A stretch of DNA of 64,000 nt from positions 9,773,671 through 9,837,670 of the forward strand of contig NC_087064.1 in the NCBI RefSeq assembly GCF_963678635.1, given 5' to 3'. Position 1 is the stretch's first letter. Each line of letters starts with the position of its first letter. Below the pieces are notes generated by a model. The model had not been told where the DNA came from. It saw only the letters and a program-made list of their open reading frames with translations, and ran no database searches. Below, piece after piece: positions 54,879 to 64,000 of this stretch. The stretch comes from Symsagittifera roscoffensis. Taxonomy: Eukaryota > Xenacoelomorpha > Acoela > Convolutidae. The translations under genes and the position numbers were made by a program.

Positions 54879-55211
54879 CAGGCTGCTCAAACTGGTCACT
54901 TTTTGGTCACTTATTTTTTCTAGGTCACTTTTTGTTGAAACTGTTGTGTATTTCATGGGAATCCTGCAATTGTCGAGAGTTTTTTCAGATAAGGTCATTG
55001 GACGTTTAATCAGAAACTTCAACAAGAGTTCACCTTTTTGTCCAAAATTGTCGACCTTTTTTTAAGGTTGACCGAATTGATTTTTCGAGCTCTCCCTAAG
55101 CACGGTTTGGTCCCTGTTGTGGCCAAATTTTCTGCGCCGCAGGCAAAATTTTGAAAAAACAGTCCAAAAATGGTGGGTCACTTTTTTTCTCTGACCGATT
55201 TGAGCAGCCTG
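54879..55211. mobile_element. hAT-like MITE (333 bp) with 8-bp target duplication
   Basis: Terminal inverted repeats CAGGCTGCTCAAACTGGTCA (left) and CAGGCTGCTCAAATCGGTCA (right, reverse complement), two mismatches in 20. Flanked by GACATATC at 54871-54878 and 55212-55219. 8-bp duplications and CAG-starting ends are typical of hAT DNA transposons. No transposase, so non-autonomous. Removing it and one duplication restores the RT reading. Confidence 0.9.
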
Positions 55212-55600
55212 GACATATCTAAAGCTATCGACATGGTCTTTCATCGAACTCTCCTGGATCTCCTTCATAGCATCAGCGCACGGGGAATCTTAATCAGATG
55301 GTTTTGAGGGGTCATTTTAGGAGTTGGTCTGTCAACAGAAAGGGTTTTTTGTAAAAGTGTTTAACAAAGCTCAGTCCTATCGCAAAATCTATTCAATTTT
55401 TGAGTTCATAATGCGCTGTTATTCCTCGAAATTAAACTACAATCATTTAGAGACGGTTTTCACCCCTTTTTCCAAGCAAACAATTTTCAAAAAGCTTCCT
55501 ACTTTATCGAAATACTCAACTGAGTTACATCGACTTTTAACGTCTAAATATCTTGTAATTTCCTCAGTACAAGGCTCAGTCAGATTTTTTTTCCTCGTTC
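55212..55600 (+). pseudogene. LINE-1r remnant, RT motif A onward
   Basis: After the MITE the reading LDISKAIDMVFHRTLLDLL (equivalent to LDxSKAFDxVxHxxLL) and ARGILIRWF matches RT motif A and the following helix. The catalytic motif A aspartate is the second D; the FADD-type motif is not found. Later sequence (NRKGFFVKVFN) is decayed. Confidence 0.75.
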
Positions 55601-56230
55601 AATAAGGAGTTCAATGCTGACCCCTAGTGAAATTGAACAAAGCTCTCCTTCCTTTAGAAAAGCCAAACCCCCCCCCCCCCCCCAAATACTCGTTATCTTT
55701 TTTGACCCATTCCTTAGGATCGTAGACTTTTTCAAGCGAGCTTCAATAAAAGCCTCGCGCAGGATAGCGATGCTTAAGATCTTTTCGCGGACAGTTTGCC
55801 TTCAACCGAAAAAGACGCTACTGGTAACCTAAATCGATTTGGACCGGCCAATTTTGGATTACGCATGCACAGCATGTTCTCATGCCGCCAGTTCTACGTC
55901 CTTGAGAAAACTTGAAGTAAAAAATGCTGCTCTGCGCACTACAACTGGTTGCACAAAAATGAGAGTGCTCCAGAACATCTACATTCGGAATTTAAATCTT
56001 TAAGTGTTGCTCACCTTCGTCAATTACTCTGCTCAGTCTACATTGAAAACTTACATCCTCTCAAACCCTTCACCTTTTTTTTATAACAACCAACCCAAAT
56101 CTCCCCTGAATGTCCTCAACCATACGTGAGAAATATGGTACCGGAATAGACAAAATCCTCCAAGACACAACAAACGCATCTTGAACCACTTAAAACGATT
56201 TCAACGAACTGGACGGCAGAGGAACTAGTT
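55600..56230 (+). pseudogene. LINE-1r remnant, C-terminal end
   Basis: RASIKASRRIAMLKIFSRT, then PILDYACTACSHAASSTSLR and AALRTTTGCTKMR follow the well-known end of Jockey/RTE-type RT proteins (VLDYA...ALRxxTGC). VAHLRQLLCSVYIENLHPL continues it in another frame to about 56110. A C run at 55667-55683 lies inside. Confidence 0.75.
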
Positions 56231-58210
56231 TCGAATCTGACAAAAACATGATTCGAATCTGACAAGACATTTTTTAAACGTGCAATATTCCGTTAGCAAA
56301 GTATCGGCGTTTTGTGTGCTTATGTTTTTTCGGCTCAGTTGCCGCATCTTAGAATTGTTTTTTTTTTACTGTACGTAGTTATTATTTTAGTTGTTTTTAA
56401 TGTTTTGACTTCTGCTGTTTGTAGTTTACTAACTTTGAATTCTTATATTTTTTTATTATTTTTTTTCGCTTTGAAACTATTCTGACCGAATATTTTTTAG
56501 TCTTTTCAACCTAATTTTGTGTCCTTTCACCGTTTGATCGCACATAAAGCTAACAATCTTAGAATAGAAATTATAGTTCAAAGGTTTTCATGGCAACAGT
56601 TTTCTACGATTCTACCCAAGTTTGCCGGCTCATTTTCCGCTTCATCATAAATTTTATAGCATTTTCAGTAAACGTCGTCAATTGCGTTTCTGGGAGAATT
56701 TTCCGCAAATAGAACATCATACCACTCAATTTTGAAGTTATTTTTTTCGAAATTGTTACATCTTTTTGGGACTTCATTTATTTTGTGGCTTTCCTGTCTT
56801 CTAGTTTGCATTACTATTTTTATGTAATATTGCAAGTAGTGCGAAGCTTCTCTTCAATATTTGTAAGAATTTATGAATTGTAGCTCTGTCTTTACTTATC
56901 ATAAGTGAATTTTTGATCTCATTGCAAACTTTGGAATTTGTTGGCATATGGGACCGTCTCTGATATGTAGGTCTCTTTTTGAAAAATTTTTGTTTTAAGT
57001 CGAATTTGATTTTTGGTGGTTTGACTTTAATTCATTTTCAAGTCCAATTCTGCATTTGTTTGATGGAAGGCAAAATATGCTAATAGCTCTTTGAAATAAA
57101 CTTGTAGTGTTTCAAATTTTCAAAAATTCCATGCATAGAATGGCACTTTTCGAGTTTCATTGGTTGAAAGGGTCCAATATAAACAGAAATTTTTCGCCGT
57201 TCGATTCTTTACTTGATTACAATGAAAGTTTTGCGAACCATTTCGCTCTATGAAATAGCTTAGAATTTTTCTAGTCTCATCGCTTGACCAGCTAGCTTAA
57301 GAAAACTTGATGTGGCGCAGTTGATTCGCTCTATGATAGAACTTGAAATATTTCATAGTTACATAGCTTGAACAAAAGTTAATTTTTTAGCGGATCGATC
57401 AGCTCTTTTAAATATCTTGGGCTCTTTTTCCTTTCCCCCCAACTCACTCAAACATGAATTTTATGGTCTAACGAGCGGTCTTACAAGGTTGATTATGGAG
57501 ACCAAATATGTTTGTCATGGCCTAATTAGTCGACATGCCAACTTTCATGACAATCGGACAAAGTGAACAGTAACTTCAAATATAAAAATTTGCAGGTGGG
57601 GGAAAAAGGAAAAAGAGCCATATCTTGTAGTATTTCAAATTTTCAGCGCTTGATTAGCTTCATAACAAAAACTTTAAAGAAAAATTTAATCTTTTCCTGA
57701 AACGATTTGGTCTATAAAATTATGAAATATTACAGTTTCATCGTTTGAATAGCTCCAATAGAAAAATTAAATTTATCGCCATCCGATTCTCTTCATGAAA
57801 TAACTTGAAATGTATCAAAGGGTCATAACGTTGAATAGATTTTTCGAACCGATTTACGACATGGCTTAACTTGAAAATATTCGAAGTCCTATTGCTTGAA
57901 TAATTTGATCAGAATAACAACTAATTTTTTTCGCGCCGATTGCTTATTGGAGACGGGCTTACTAGTTATGGTGTTTAACTGAAAGTAAATAAAAAACAAG
58001 GGACTAAGACTTATAATCAAAAACACATTTTCCTACTCTTATTTTAAATGATTACGGTACTCTTGTTTTTAAATGATTTCACGCTTGCGATTAAAAATAG
58101 TTTTAAATAAAATGATAATCGAAGGAAAGGCATAATATATTCGGCAAAAAAGTCAGTTATGTGAAGTTTGAAATTACGTGAAGCTGTATTCAATGATTTC
58201 CTGTTTCAGA
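56230..58210. other. AT-rich noncoding region
   Basis: No gene seen. A partial R1 repeat lies at 56985-57130 (TTTGGTGGTTTGACTTTAATT, GGAAGGCAAA). 57503-57545 recurs inverted in tropomodulin intron 7. 57120-57960 holds loosely repeated phrases about 70-90 bases long (AATTTTTCTAGTCTCATCGCTTGA, TTTCATCGTTTGAATAGCT), an old diverged tandem array. Confidence 0.5.
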
Positions 58211-58493
58211 CATTGTCATGACTTCTGTTGAATATTCTGTAAACTTGATTTCGGCAGCGGAAGTCGGCCGAACTGATTTATTGTCAATTGGGAGCGGCCT
58301 TGGATTGCTTTCCCACGTGCAATATCTGGAGAGCTATTTTGATCTATTATTGTTCTTTTTGACTTGGAATCAGATGTTAACTTCATCGCCAACTTCGGTT
58401 ACCAACAAATTCAAGTGCAAAATACAAAACCAGTGCGGAATAGGACATCGAGCAGAAATTTATGAAGTGCGGCAACCCGTGCGCATGTTGTAG
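58211..58493 (+). other. Candidate terminal exon of an unrecognised gene
   Basis: TTTCCTGTTTCAG ends at 58210, a good acceptor. The frame through the ATG at 58218 is open to TAG 58491-58493 (91 codons), and AATAAA follows at about 58557. The protein (MTSVEYSVNLISAAEVGRTD) matches nothing I know and no upstream exon is evident. Confidence 0.3.
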
Positions 58494-58825
58494 ACGTTGT
58501 TGCAGAGGAAGCGGAGATCAGGCGGGGCTGTTTTCTAGTTCACAAAACTGAATGTGAATAAATTTAATTTTGGGGCTCTCAATTTAATTAAGGTATACCA
58601 AGCTATTTTCTGTAGCCTGTAGCCGCTAGAACATTTTTTCCGTGTCAGAATCAAAAGATTTGAAGAAAAGCTGATTAGAATGGCTGATCAATTTCGCTTG
58701 GTATGCTTACTAATTACTTTAAAACTTAACTGGTAAAACCACATGCAACAATAAAATTGATGCGAATGCGGAAAAAGGCCGAATTTTCAAAATTTAAATT
58801 TGGAAAAATTATCAGGGCAAAGTAA

Positions 58826-59035
58826 CTGGAAAAGAGCGTTGAACAGGCAGACACAGAGGAGATCACGCACTTGTCGGAGGACGCACCCCTCAAACACTTT
58901 GGAATCGATAAGAAGTACTCAGAATTAATAGCACAGAGTAGAGCTCACAACACAGGCGACGCCCCAGATCAAAACGCAAACGAAGCAGGCAAGTACATGA
59001 GAAAACTAAAGCTGGCTCTGTTCTTGGCCCCTCTA
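58826..59035 (+). other. Coding-like stretch, unrecognised
   Basis: Open from just after TAA at 58823-58825, with composition unlike its AT-rich surroundings: EKSVEQADTEEITHLSEDAP, then a charged helical part. No ATG, and no convincing acceptor in the right place. Could be an exon or old element fragment. Confidence 0.25.
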
Positions 59036-59207
59036 GTTAAAAAATGGGCTCTAGTCCTCCTCCTCCAGCCCCCCTCACTCCTCGCATGGTCATCAATTTT
59101 ATGGCTTAGCTAGTGGTTCATTGCAGTTTAGAACAATTCAAGGCATTTTAGAGCTCTTTTGCACTTAAAACTTCTATTTTTATAGTTTTTCTACGAATTA
59201 TTATCAT

Positions 59208-59310
59208 GGCTAAATGCGTGATGTTACGATGTAAGATACGAGGAACAAATTTGTTCGCAATAGTTTGTTTGTTCATCATGCCAATTTTCATTGCAGTATG
59301 GCAATGTCAA
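59208..59310 (+). repeat. Dispersed repeat R3, copy 1 (direct)
   Basis: GGCTAAATGCGTGATGTTACG...CATGCCAATTTTCATTGCA. Same orientation as 60277-60385; followed by a G-rich run near 59330. Confidence 0.85.
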
Positions 59311-59319
59311 AATCTTATT

Positions 59320-59970
59320 CAAATGTGGGGTGGGAAGAAAAAAGGGCCCAATTTTAGATCGGCTTTCTTCTGCTGAATTTTTTAATGAATTTTTTTCTGA
59401 TTTTCGATTTTTTCCGAAATGTGATTAATGAAGACTTTTTTCACTTGGCAAGAGCAAGTGACTTGTAATAGGGAACAATAAATTTTTACCGTATACAATT
59501 TTTCTTGCAAATTCAGCTGACATGCTCAATTCTGCTCACAAGCTAAGTTCTGTTCACATGTTCATGACCAAAATGCTCAATTTTGTGAAGATTCATTGAA
59601 GCTACATCTTAGTTGATTCGATGTAGTAATTAATTTTTCAAGTATATTTATTGAAAAAAATGTAGGTTTTTTTTTCGGATTTGTAGTTTTCGTTTTAAAT
59701 TATGTCGGCTGATTTTCCGTCTTTTTCCAAGTGCAATTAAATTATCTGGTACGCTTTTCAGGCCGTTCCGTTCCTTTACAAAGCTTCGGTTTTTTGTTTT
59801 TTGATTCAAACAGATTTTACTATAGTTGAATGTTACTCTGGTGTTTGTGATTTTACCAACTCTGATTTGTAATAGTTTTATTGTGTTTTTTGGTTTAACG
59901 GGTTCGGCTACAAGATCCGGCTGTTTTCCACTTCCCCGCCCCATTTCAATTTTCAAAAACTATTTCAATT
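59320..59970. other. AT-rich noncoding region between R3 copies
   Basis: Short open frames only (for example 59648-59956 on the minus strand, Lys-rich) with no coding support. Nothing recognised. Confidence 0.5.
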
Positions 59971-60090
59971 TTGTCATAATGCAATGAAACTTGGCATGCT
60001 GAACAAACCAGCAATTGTGAACCAATTTTTTCTTCATACTTACAATGTAAAATTACGCATATAGGCTTCTTTCCACCCCCCCCCCCCCCA
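59971..60090 (-). repeat. Dispersed repeat R3, copy 2 (inverted)
   Basis: Reverse complement of R3 (CATAATGCAATGAAACTTGGC and on), ending in a C run at 60076-60089 that corresponds to the G run of direct copies. Confidence 0.8.
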
Positions 60091-60124
60091 ACATGAATTT
60101 TAGGATAGAACAACTAATTAAAAG

Positions 60125-60215
60125 TTTTCACAATGCAACGACATTTTGCATGATGAACAAACCTACAATTGTGAACAGGTTTGTTTTTCATGCCATCGTA
60201 ACATCATGCGTTGGC
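60125..60215 (-). repeat. Dispersed repeat R3, copy 3 (inverted)
   Basis: Reverse complement of 60277-60375; the two could fold back on each other with a loop of about 60 bases. Confidence 0.85.
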
Positions 60216-60276
60216 TCTTTTCCAGTTTCCTCCCTTTCAAAATACCGAGTTTTATGTTTGTTTTACGTGTTATTAC

Positions 60277-60412
60277 GGCTAAATGCGTGATGTTACGCTG
60301 TACAGTATGAAGAACAAATTTGTTCACAATTGTCGATTTGTTCACCACGCCAAATTTCATTGCAATATGACAATGTTATACAAGCTTTTCAAAATTGATT
60401 TTGAAGGGGGGG
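60277..60412 (+). repeat. Dispersed repeat R3, copy 4 (direct)
   Basis: CGGCTAAATGCGTGATGTTACG...CACGCCAAATTTCATTGCAA, ending in a G run at about 60404-60412. Confidence 0.85.
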
Positions 60413-60455
60413 GGCTGGAAAATCAATTTTTACGGTCCCCCCCCACCCTCTGAAG

Positions 60456-60480
60456 TTACTATAGGCGGCAACTATAGTAA
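60456..60480 (+). promoter_or_regulatory. Hairpin upstream of LINE-2r
   Basis: Perfect 9-bp inverted repeat TTACTATAG/CTATAGTAA with a 7-base loop GCGGCAA, just before the overlapping hairpins that contain the start codon. Confidence 0.8.
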
Positions 60481-60483
60481 AAA

Positions 60484-60538
60484 CTCCACACATGATCGCC
60501 GCTGAAAGGATCATGTGTGGAGCCTTTCAGCGGCGATC
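60484..60538 (+). promoter_or_regulatory. Two overlapping perfect hairpins at the LINE-2r start codon
   Basis: Arm pair 1: 60484-60497 with 60509-60522 (14 bp, CTCCACACATGATC). Arm pair 2: 60494-60509 with 60523-60538 (16 bp, GATCGCCGCTGAAAGG). They are interleaved and share GATC (60494-60497) and one G (60509), so they either exclude each other or form a pseudoknot. The ATG at 60492 and a second ATG at 60513 lie within them. Confidence 0.9.
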
Positions 60539-62378
60539 GATACCGATGTCTTTGGACATCGCCAATTCCACATTCAATGGTGCAGCACGGACGGAGAAGA
60601 ACGAATCGGGCGGGTTTTTGGCAAGGCGCTTGGGTGATCCTGTCGACCTGAGTCGCCGCCTATTAGAGGCAGGAGATATAGAACCCAACCCGGGGCCGAA
60701 GTGGCCATGTGGCTTCTGCAACAAGGAAGTCAAAAACACAGGATGGTCCATCAAATGCGTAGACTGTCTCCAGTACATACACAGAGAATGCTTGGGATGG
60801 AGTGTCAGAGAGATAAAATCCTACGATGGATACAGATGGCACTGCGGTTGCGACCACCTGAAATCAAACACCGCGGACCCCAACCCAATCAGACCACGAA
60901 CTAAGGAAGGTCTAAAAATCATCCAGTTGAATGTAGATGGATGGCGCGGGAAAGGGGATGTGGTAAAAAAGCTAGCGTACGATACGCAAGCGGACATTCT
61001 AGTCCTTCAAGAAACGAAACTGACCGAGAAGGCCAAAGTTCCGAACAGCGGCGACTGGGTTGTATTTAGAAAGGACCGCACTGTCCACCAAACGGAAACT
61101 ACCAACGAAAGGGCACAAGGAGGCGTAGCAATCGCTGTTAGGCCGGGGCTAGAATGTAAAGAAATCAGCCTAAGTATGCCTTTAACCGCAGTTCTAGAGA
61201 CAGTCAGCATAGCTGTGAAAACTGGCAATTCGTGGCTGGAAATTCATAATGTGTACCGACCACCAGCAAAATCCGGACAATATGATCAAAGAGACTCAAA
61301 GCCATACCTGGACAAATGGCCATGCGGCAGTAACTCCATCATATTCGCGGATATGAATGCCCATGGAAGCTGGGACCGGAACAAAGTCGAGGACAAAATT
61401 GGCGAAGAAGTGGACGAATGGCTAATCAATAAGGACATGTGCCTGCTTAACAGCGGAGGGGCAACAAGAGTTGCGAAAAATGGATCAGGGACAGCACCCG
61501 ACATTACAGTAGTGCACTCATCCAGAGCTAACCACTGTAACTGGACCACAATAGACTCGGTAGGGTCCGACCATTTGCCAATTCTGATATCCTCTTGCAA
61601 CAAGGTCAGTAAAGTTCGAACCCGACCAAACCTTAACATGAAGAAAGCCGACTGGCCGGAATTCGAGAGGCTACTAGAACAATCTCTATCCCTGCCGGAG
61701 GACTTCAAGTCCCTTGAAGCTTTGGAAAAATTATTTGCTAAAGCAATAATGAACGCAGCTAAAGGATCTATTCCGGTAACCACTCGAAAAGATTGCAAAC
61801 CATGGTGGACCAAAGAGTGCGCTGTTGCGAAGAAAAGTATGAATAATATACAAAGACAGCTTAGGAAATCCCCTGGCGACGATCTTCTCATTTCGGCAGC
61901 CGAGGAAGCTTCTAAGGTGTTCAAGAAAACGATAGAGGTCAGTAAACGCGAGGCGTGGAGGAAATATGCAGCTGAACTCAGCCCGCGGGACCCGACCACA
62001 AAAGTTTGGAACACCCTCAGGGCCATGGACGGCAGAAAAAAAGAGCGGCTCCCAAATACTCCTGTTGATTACGGAGGTAAATCCATCACGGCCGACAGGG
62101 AGAAAGCAAAAGTTGCTTGTAAGACGTATGCTTCGGTTAGTAGAGTGACAGTCAAAAGGGAAGATTCGAAACAAGCATACTTGACCCTACGCGAAGCAAT
62201 TAAGTTAAATTGGGACTCGGAAATCAACGAGTCATTTTCCATAGCCGAATTAGGAGAAGCATTAAGAAGTCTTAAACCCAAAAGTGCGGGCTCCGATGGA
62301 GTGCATCCGCTAATGCTCAAGCACCTTGCTAATGCTCAATGGGGAGAAGGGAAGGGAATATCTACTCTATTTGGTTAA
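60492..62378 (+). CDS. LINE-2r protein, 5' part: 2A motif, PHD finger, endonuclease, start of RT
   Basis: 628 codons. Residues 61-69 are GDIEPNPGP, a canonical 2A-like motif that makes ribosomes skip the Gly-Pro bond. A PHD-type finger follows: C73, C76, C89, C92, H97, C100, C118, C120. The APE endonuclease comes next: LNVDGWRGK, LVLQETK, GGVAIAV, IHNVYRPP, FADMNAHGSWD and SVGSDHLPI, about residues 138-365. RT starts with LKPKSAGSDGVHPLMLK. The last 17 or so codons are out of frame because of a 19-bp tandem duplication near 62309-62339. N-terminal 2A motifs are known in some animal and trypanosome LINEs. The ATG at 60492 is the first in frame; 60513 or 60546 could also serve. Confidence 0.9.
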   Translation: MIAAERIMCGAFQRRSIPMSLDIANSTFNGAARTEKNESGGFLARRLGDPVDLSRRLLEAGDIEPNPGPKWPCGFCNKEVKNTGWSIKCVDCLQYIHRECLGWSVREIKSYDGYRWHCGCDHLKSNTADPNPIRPRTKEGLKIIQLNVDGWRGKGDVVKKLAYDTQADILVLQETKLTEKAKVPNSGDWVVFRKDRTVHQTETTNERAQGGVAIAVRPGLECKEISLSMPLTAVLETVSIAVKTGNSWLEIHNVYRPPAKSGQYDQRDSKPYLDKWPCGSNSIIFADMNAHGSWDRNKVEDKIGEEVDEWLINKDMCLLNSGGATRVAKNGSGTAPDITVVHSSRANHCNWTTIDSVGSDHLPILISSCNKVSKVRTRPNLNMKKADWPEFERLLEQSLSLPEDFKSLEALEKLFAKAIMNAAKGSIPVTTRKDCKPWWTKECAVAKKSMNNIQRQLRKSPGDDLLISAAEEASKVFKKTIEVSKREAWRKYAAELSPRDPTTKVWNTLRAMDGRKKERLPNTPVDYGGKSITADREKAKVACKTYASVSRVTVKREDSKQAYLTLREAIKLNWDSEINESFSIAELGEALRSLKPKSAGSDGVHPLMLKHLANAQWGEGKGISTLFG

Positions 62379-63057
62379 CAGAAGTTGGAGTGAAGGCAAA
62401 GTTCCGGCAAACTGGCGAACAGCTACAATTGTGCCGATACTCAAAAAGAAGAAGCCGGCAAACCTAATAAAGTCGTATAGGCCAGTTTCCCTCCTCTCTT
62501 GCATCGGCAAAACTATGGAAAAAATGGTCCTCACACGTTTGGAGGAGTGGGCGAAAGAAATCGAATTAGTGCCGCCTGAACAGGCAGGATTCCAGGCACA
62601 CCGCTCAACTACTGATGTTATAGCAAACATTACACAAACGGCAATGGATAATCTACAGGTCAAAAAAAGAACGCTAATAGTTGCGATCGACTTTAAGGCC
62701 GCTTTCGATAAAGTATGGAGGCTTGGTCTCCTACGGGACCTCGCCGAGAGGGGCCTAGGAAGCGTAGCACTAAAATGGCTGAAATCATGGCTGTCGGATC
62801 GCCGAGCCATGGTCAGATGGAACGAAGAATTCAGTAAAACTCTAGTTTTCTCCCAAGGTATGCCGCAAGGAAGCCCGCTCTCGCCCCTTCTATATTGCTT
62901 TGCAACAGCAAAACTCCCGGAAGCAATTAAGGGCAAGTCGCCATCAGTCATTGTTAACCAGTTCGCTGACGATTTAACTATACAAGTGGCCGCCGAAAGA
63001 ATAGAGGAAGCGGCAAATCAAATCAAACCAGCGCTTGAATCAATAAACATGGGCTAA
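62326..63057 (+). pseudogene. LINE-2r protein, RT domain
   Basis: Continues the protein in the next frame: KVPANWRTATIVPILKK, YRPVSLLSCIGK, EQAGFQAHRST, motif A VAIDFKAAFDKVW, GMPQGSPLSPLL, and motif C FADDL. All RT motifs I expect are present. It ends at TAA 63055-63057 because bases are missing before GGGCTAAATC; the reading continues in frame from 63053. Confidence 0.88.
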
Positions 63058-64000
63058 ATCGAACTACGTGGAACTGGCAATGGACAAAACTGTAGGCTTA
63101 GTAGTAACAGTTGATCCGAAAGAAACTGGGTGTAAGAACACTCCAGATTTACATATGGGGGGTGAACCGATTAAATATGAAAACTCAACAGTAATCCTCG
63201 GAGTGGAAATTGACACCCAGTTACGTTTCAACGCGCAAGCCAACACAGCCAAGAAGAAACTGAAACAAAGGCTACAAATAGTACGCTCATTGAGCGGAAA
63301 AAACTGGGGAATAAAAGCCAATGACTTGAGGCAACTCTACAAGAGCTATATCAGACCCGGTGGCGCGTATGCCTTTGAAACCTGGGGTATGTTCCTGTCG
63401 CCTTCAACGCGCGAAAAAATTGAAGTTTGCAATAATGCAGCGGCTAGGTGTATTGTGGGGGCGCCTGCAGGGGCCCCATCAGTCCAAACTCGAGCTGAGG
63501 CTCAGCTTAACACAATATACGAGGAGGGCATAGATAATGCAGCCAAGTTACTGGCCAAATGCTGCAACTTCAAACAAAAACATCCCCTTAACAGACTTGG
63601 AACAAACCAGTCACAAATAAGGTTAAAAGGAAGGTCGGACTGGCGATCGGAAGCGCAAAAGAGAATCAGCGAAAAGATCTTCGAAGACATCAGAGAAGAT
63701 GTGAACAGACAAAAGGAGGAGCGTCGATATGAGTTATACTCGAAGTTGGTACCGGAAAACCACCCACACAGACGAATGACAGGTGGGAAACCACTTCAGG
63801 AAGGAGAAGGACGTTCGAGAGAAGCAGAAGTTAGTCTCCACCGTATTAGACTCAATAGAGCTCCATTTCTGCGGGAAACCCTCTTTAAACACGGGAAAAT
63901 AGAGGAAGGGTCGTGCCCGCATTGCTTCAGCGAAACTGAAGACACCATACACTGGCTTACGAAATGCCCCAAATGGGATCAAGAAAGAAATGCGATTTTT
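63053..64000 (+). pseudogene. LINE-2r protein, RT thumb and C-terminal finger, open at window end
   Basis: Open for 316 codons to the window edge, with no stop. NYVELAMDKTVGLVV, then TVILGVEIDTQLRFN (the usual LGVxxDxxLxF after RT) and a long helical region. SCPHCFSETEDTIHWLTKCP near 63917-63970 is the C-terminal CCHC-type finger seen in many LINE proteins. No frame break after 63053. The true stop and 3' tail lie outside. Confidence 0.85.

Larger units (their letters stand above)
60456..64000 (+). mobile_element. LINE-2r: APE-type non-LTR retrotransposon, 3' end beyond window
   Basis: One protein-coding unit with a 2A-like motif, PHD-type finger, endonuclease, RT and a Cys/His C-terminal finger, and no LTR. 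Two small frame breaks near 62330 and 63050. A cluster of hairpins at 60456-60538 lies at its likely 5' end. Combined features fit the CR1/Jockey-type assemblage; I cannot fix the clade by eye. Confidence 0.9.

Noticed and set aside
61286-62026. 246-codon minus-strand frame
   Set aside because: Antisense of the LINE-2r endonuclease; the plus frame carries all recognised motifs.

Overview
This is animal (metazoan) nuclear DNA. The only host gene I can fully model is a 12-exon tropomodulin gene with GT-AG introns; tropomodulins are known only from animals. Almost everything else is transposable elements. Nothing looks bacterial, and I cannot name the species.

Layout. 1-38672: two copies of one giant Ty3/Gypsy-like LTR retrotransposon family, one nested in the other. 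Copy A (1-16215, continuing at 37298-38672) is old and broken, and its 5' end lies outside the window. Copy B (16216-37297, 21,082 bp) is a young insertion into the last codons of copy A. Its two LTRs differ by only three substitutions and two 1-base indels. 38690-38836 looks like the tail of a still older LTR into which A landed. 39153-47376: tropomodulin gene on the + strand with a long Asp/Glu-rich C-terminal tail; dispersed repeats lie in its introns and downstream. 49740-56230: a decayed non-LTR retrotransposon (LINE-1r here) split by an intact Ty1/Copia element (50163-54693, minus strand) and by a 333-bp hAT-like MITE (54879-55211). 56230-60455: AT-rich DNA with dispersed and fold-back repeats and two weak exon candidates. 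60456-64000: a second non-LTR element (LINE-2r here) with a 2A-like motif, PHD-type finger, endonuclease and reverse transcriptase, running off the window.

How the giant element seems to work. B has one intact 2877-codon Gag-Pol frame: coiled coil, Gag, two CCHC knuckles, protease, RT, RNase H, integrase, and a C-terminal domain resembling a macro domain. In the position of a retroviral env lies a second very long reading frame (ORF2; about 8.85 kb in A). It carries an SGNH/GDSL hydrolase domain with all catalytic blocks, a degenerate second SGNH-like domain, and long stretches I cannot assign. In both copies a good splice acceptor sits 185-232 bases before ORF2 with no ATG in between, suggesting a spliced subgenomic mRNA. 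ORF2 is broken in both copies; Gag-Pol is intact only in B. The family is also strongly enriched for the hexamer CTTGAG on its sense strand, in coding, leader and LTR sequence alike, which protein coding does not explain.
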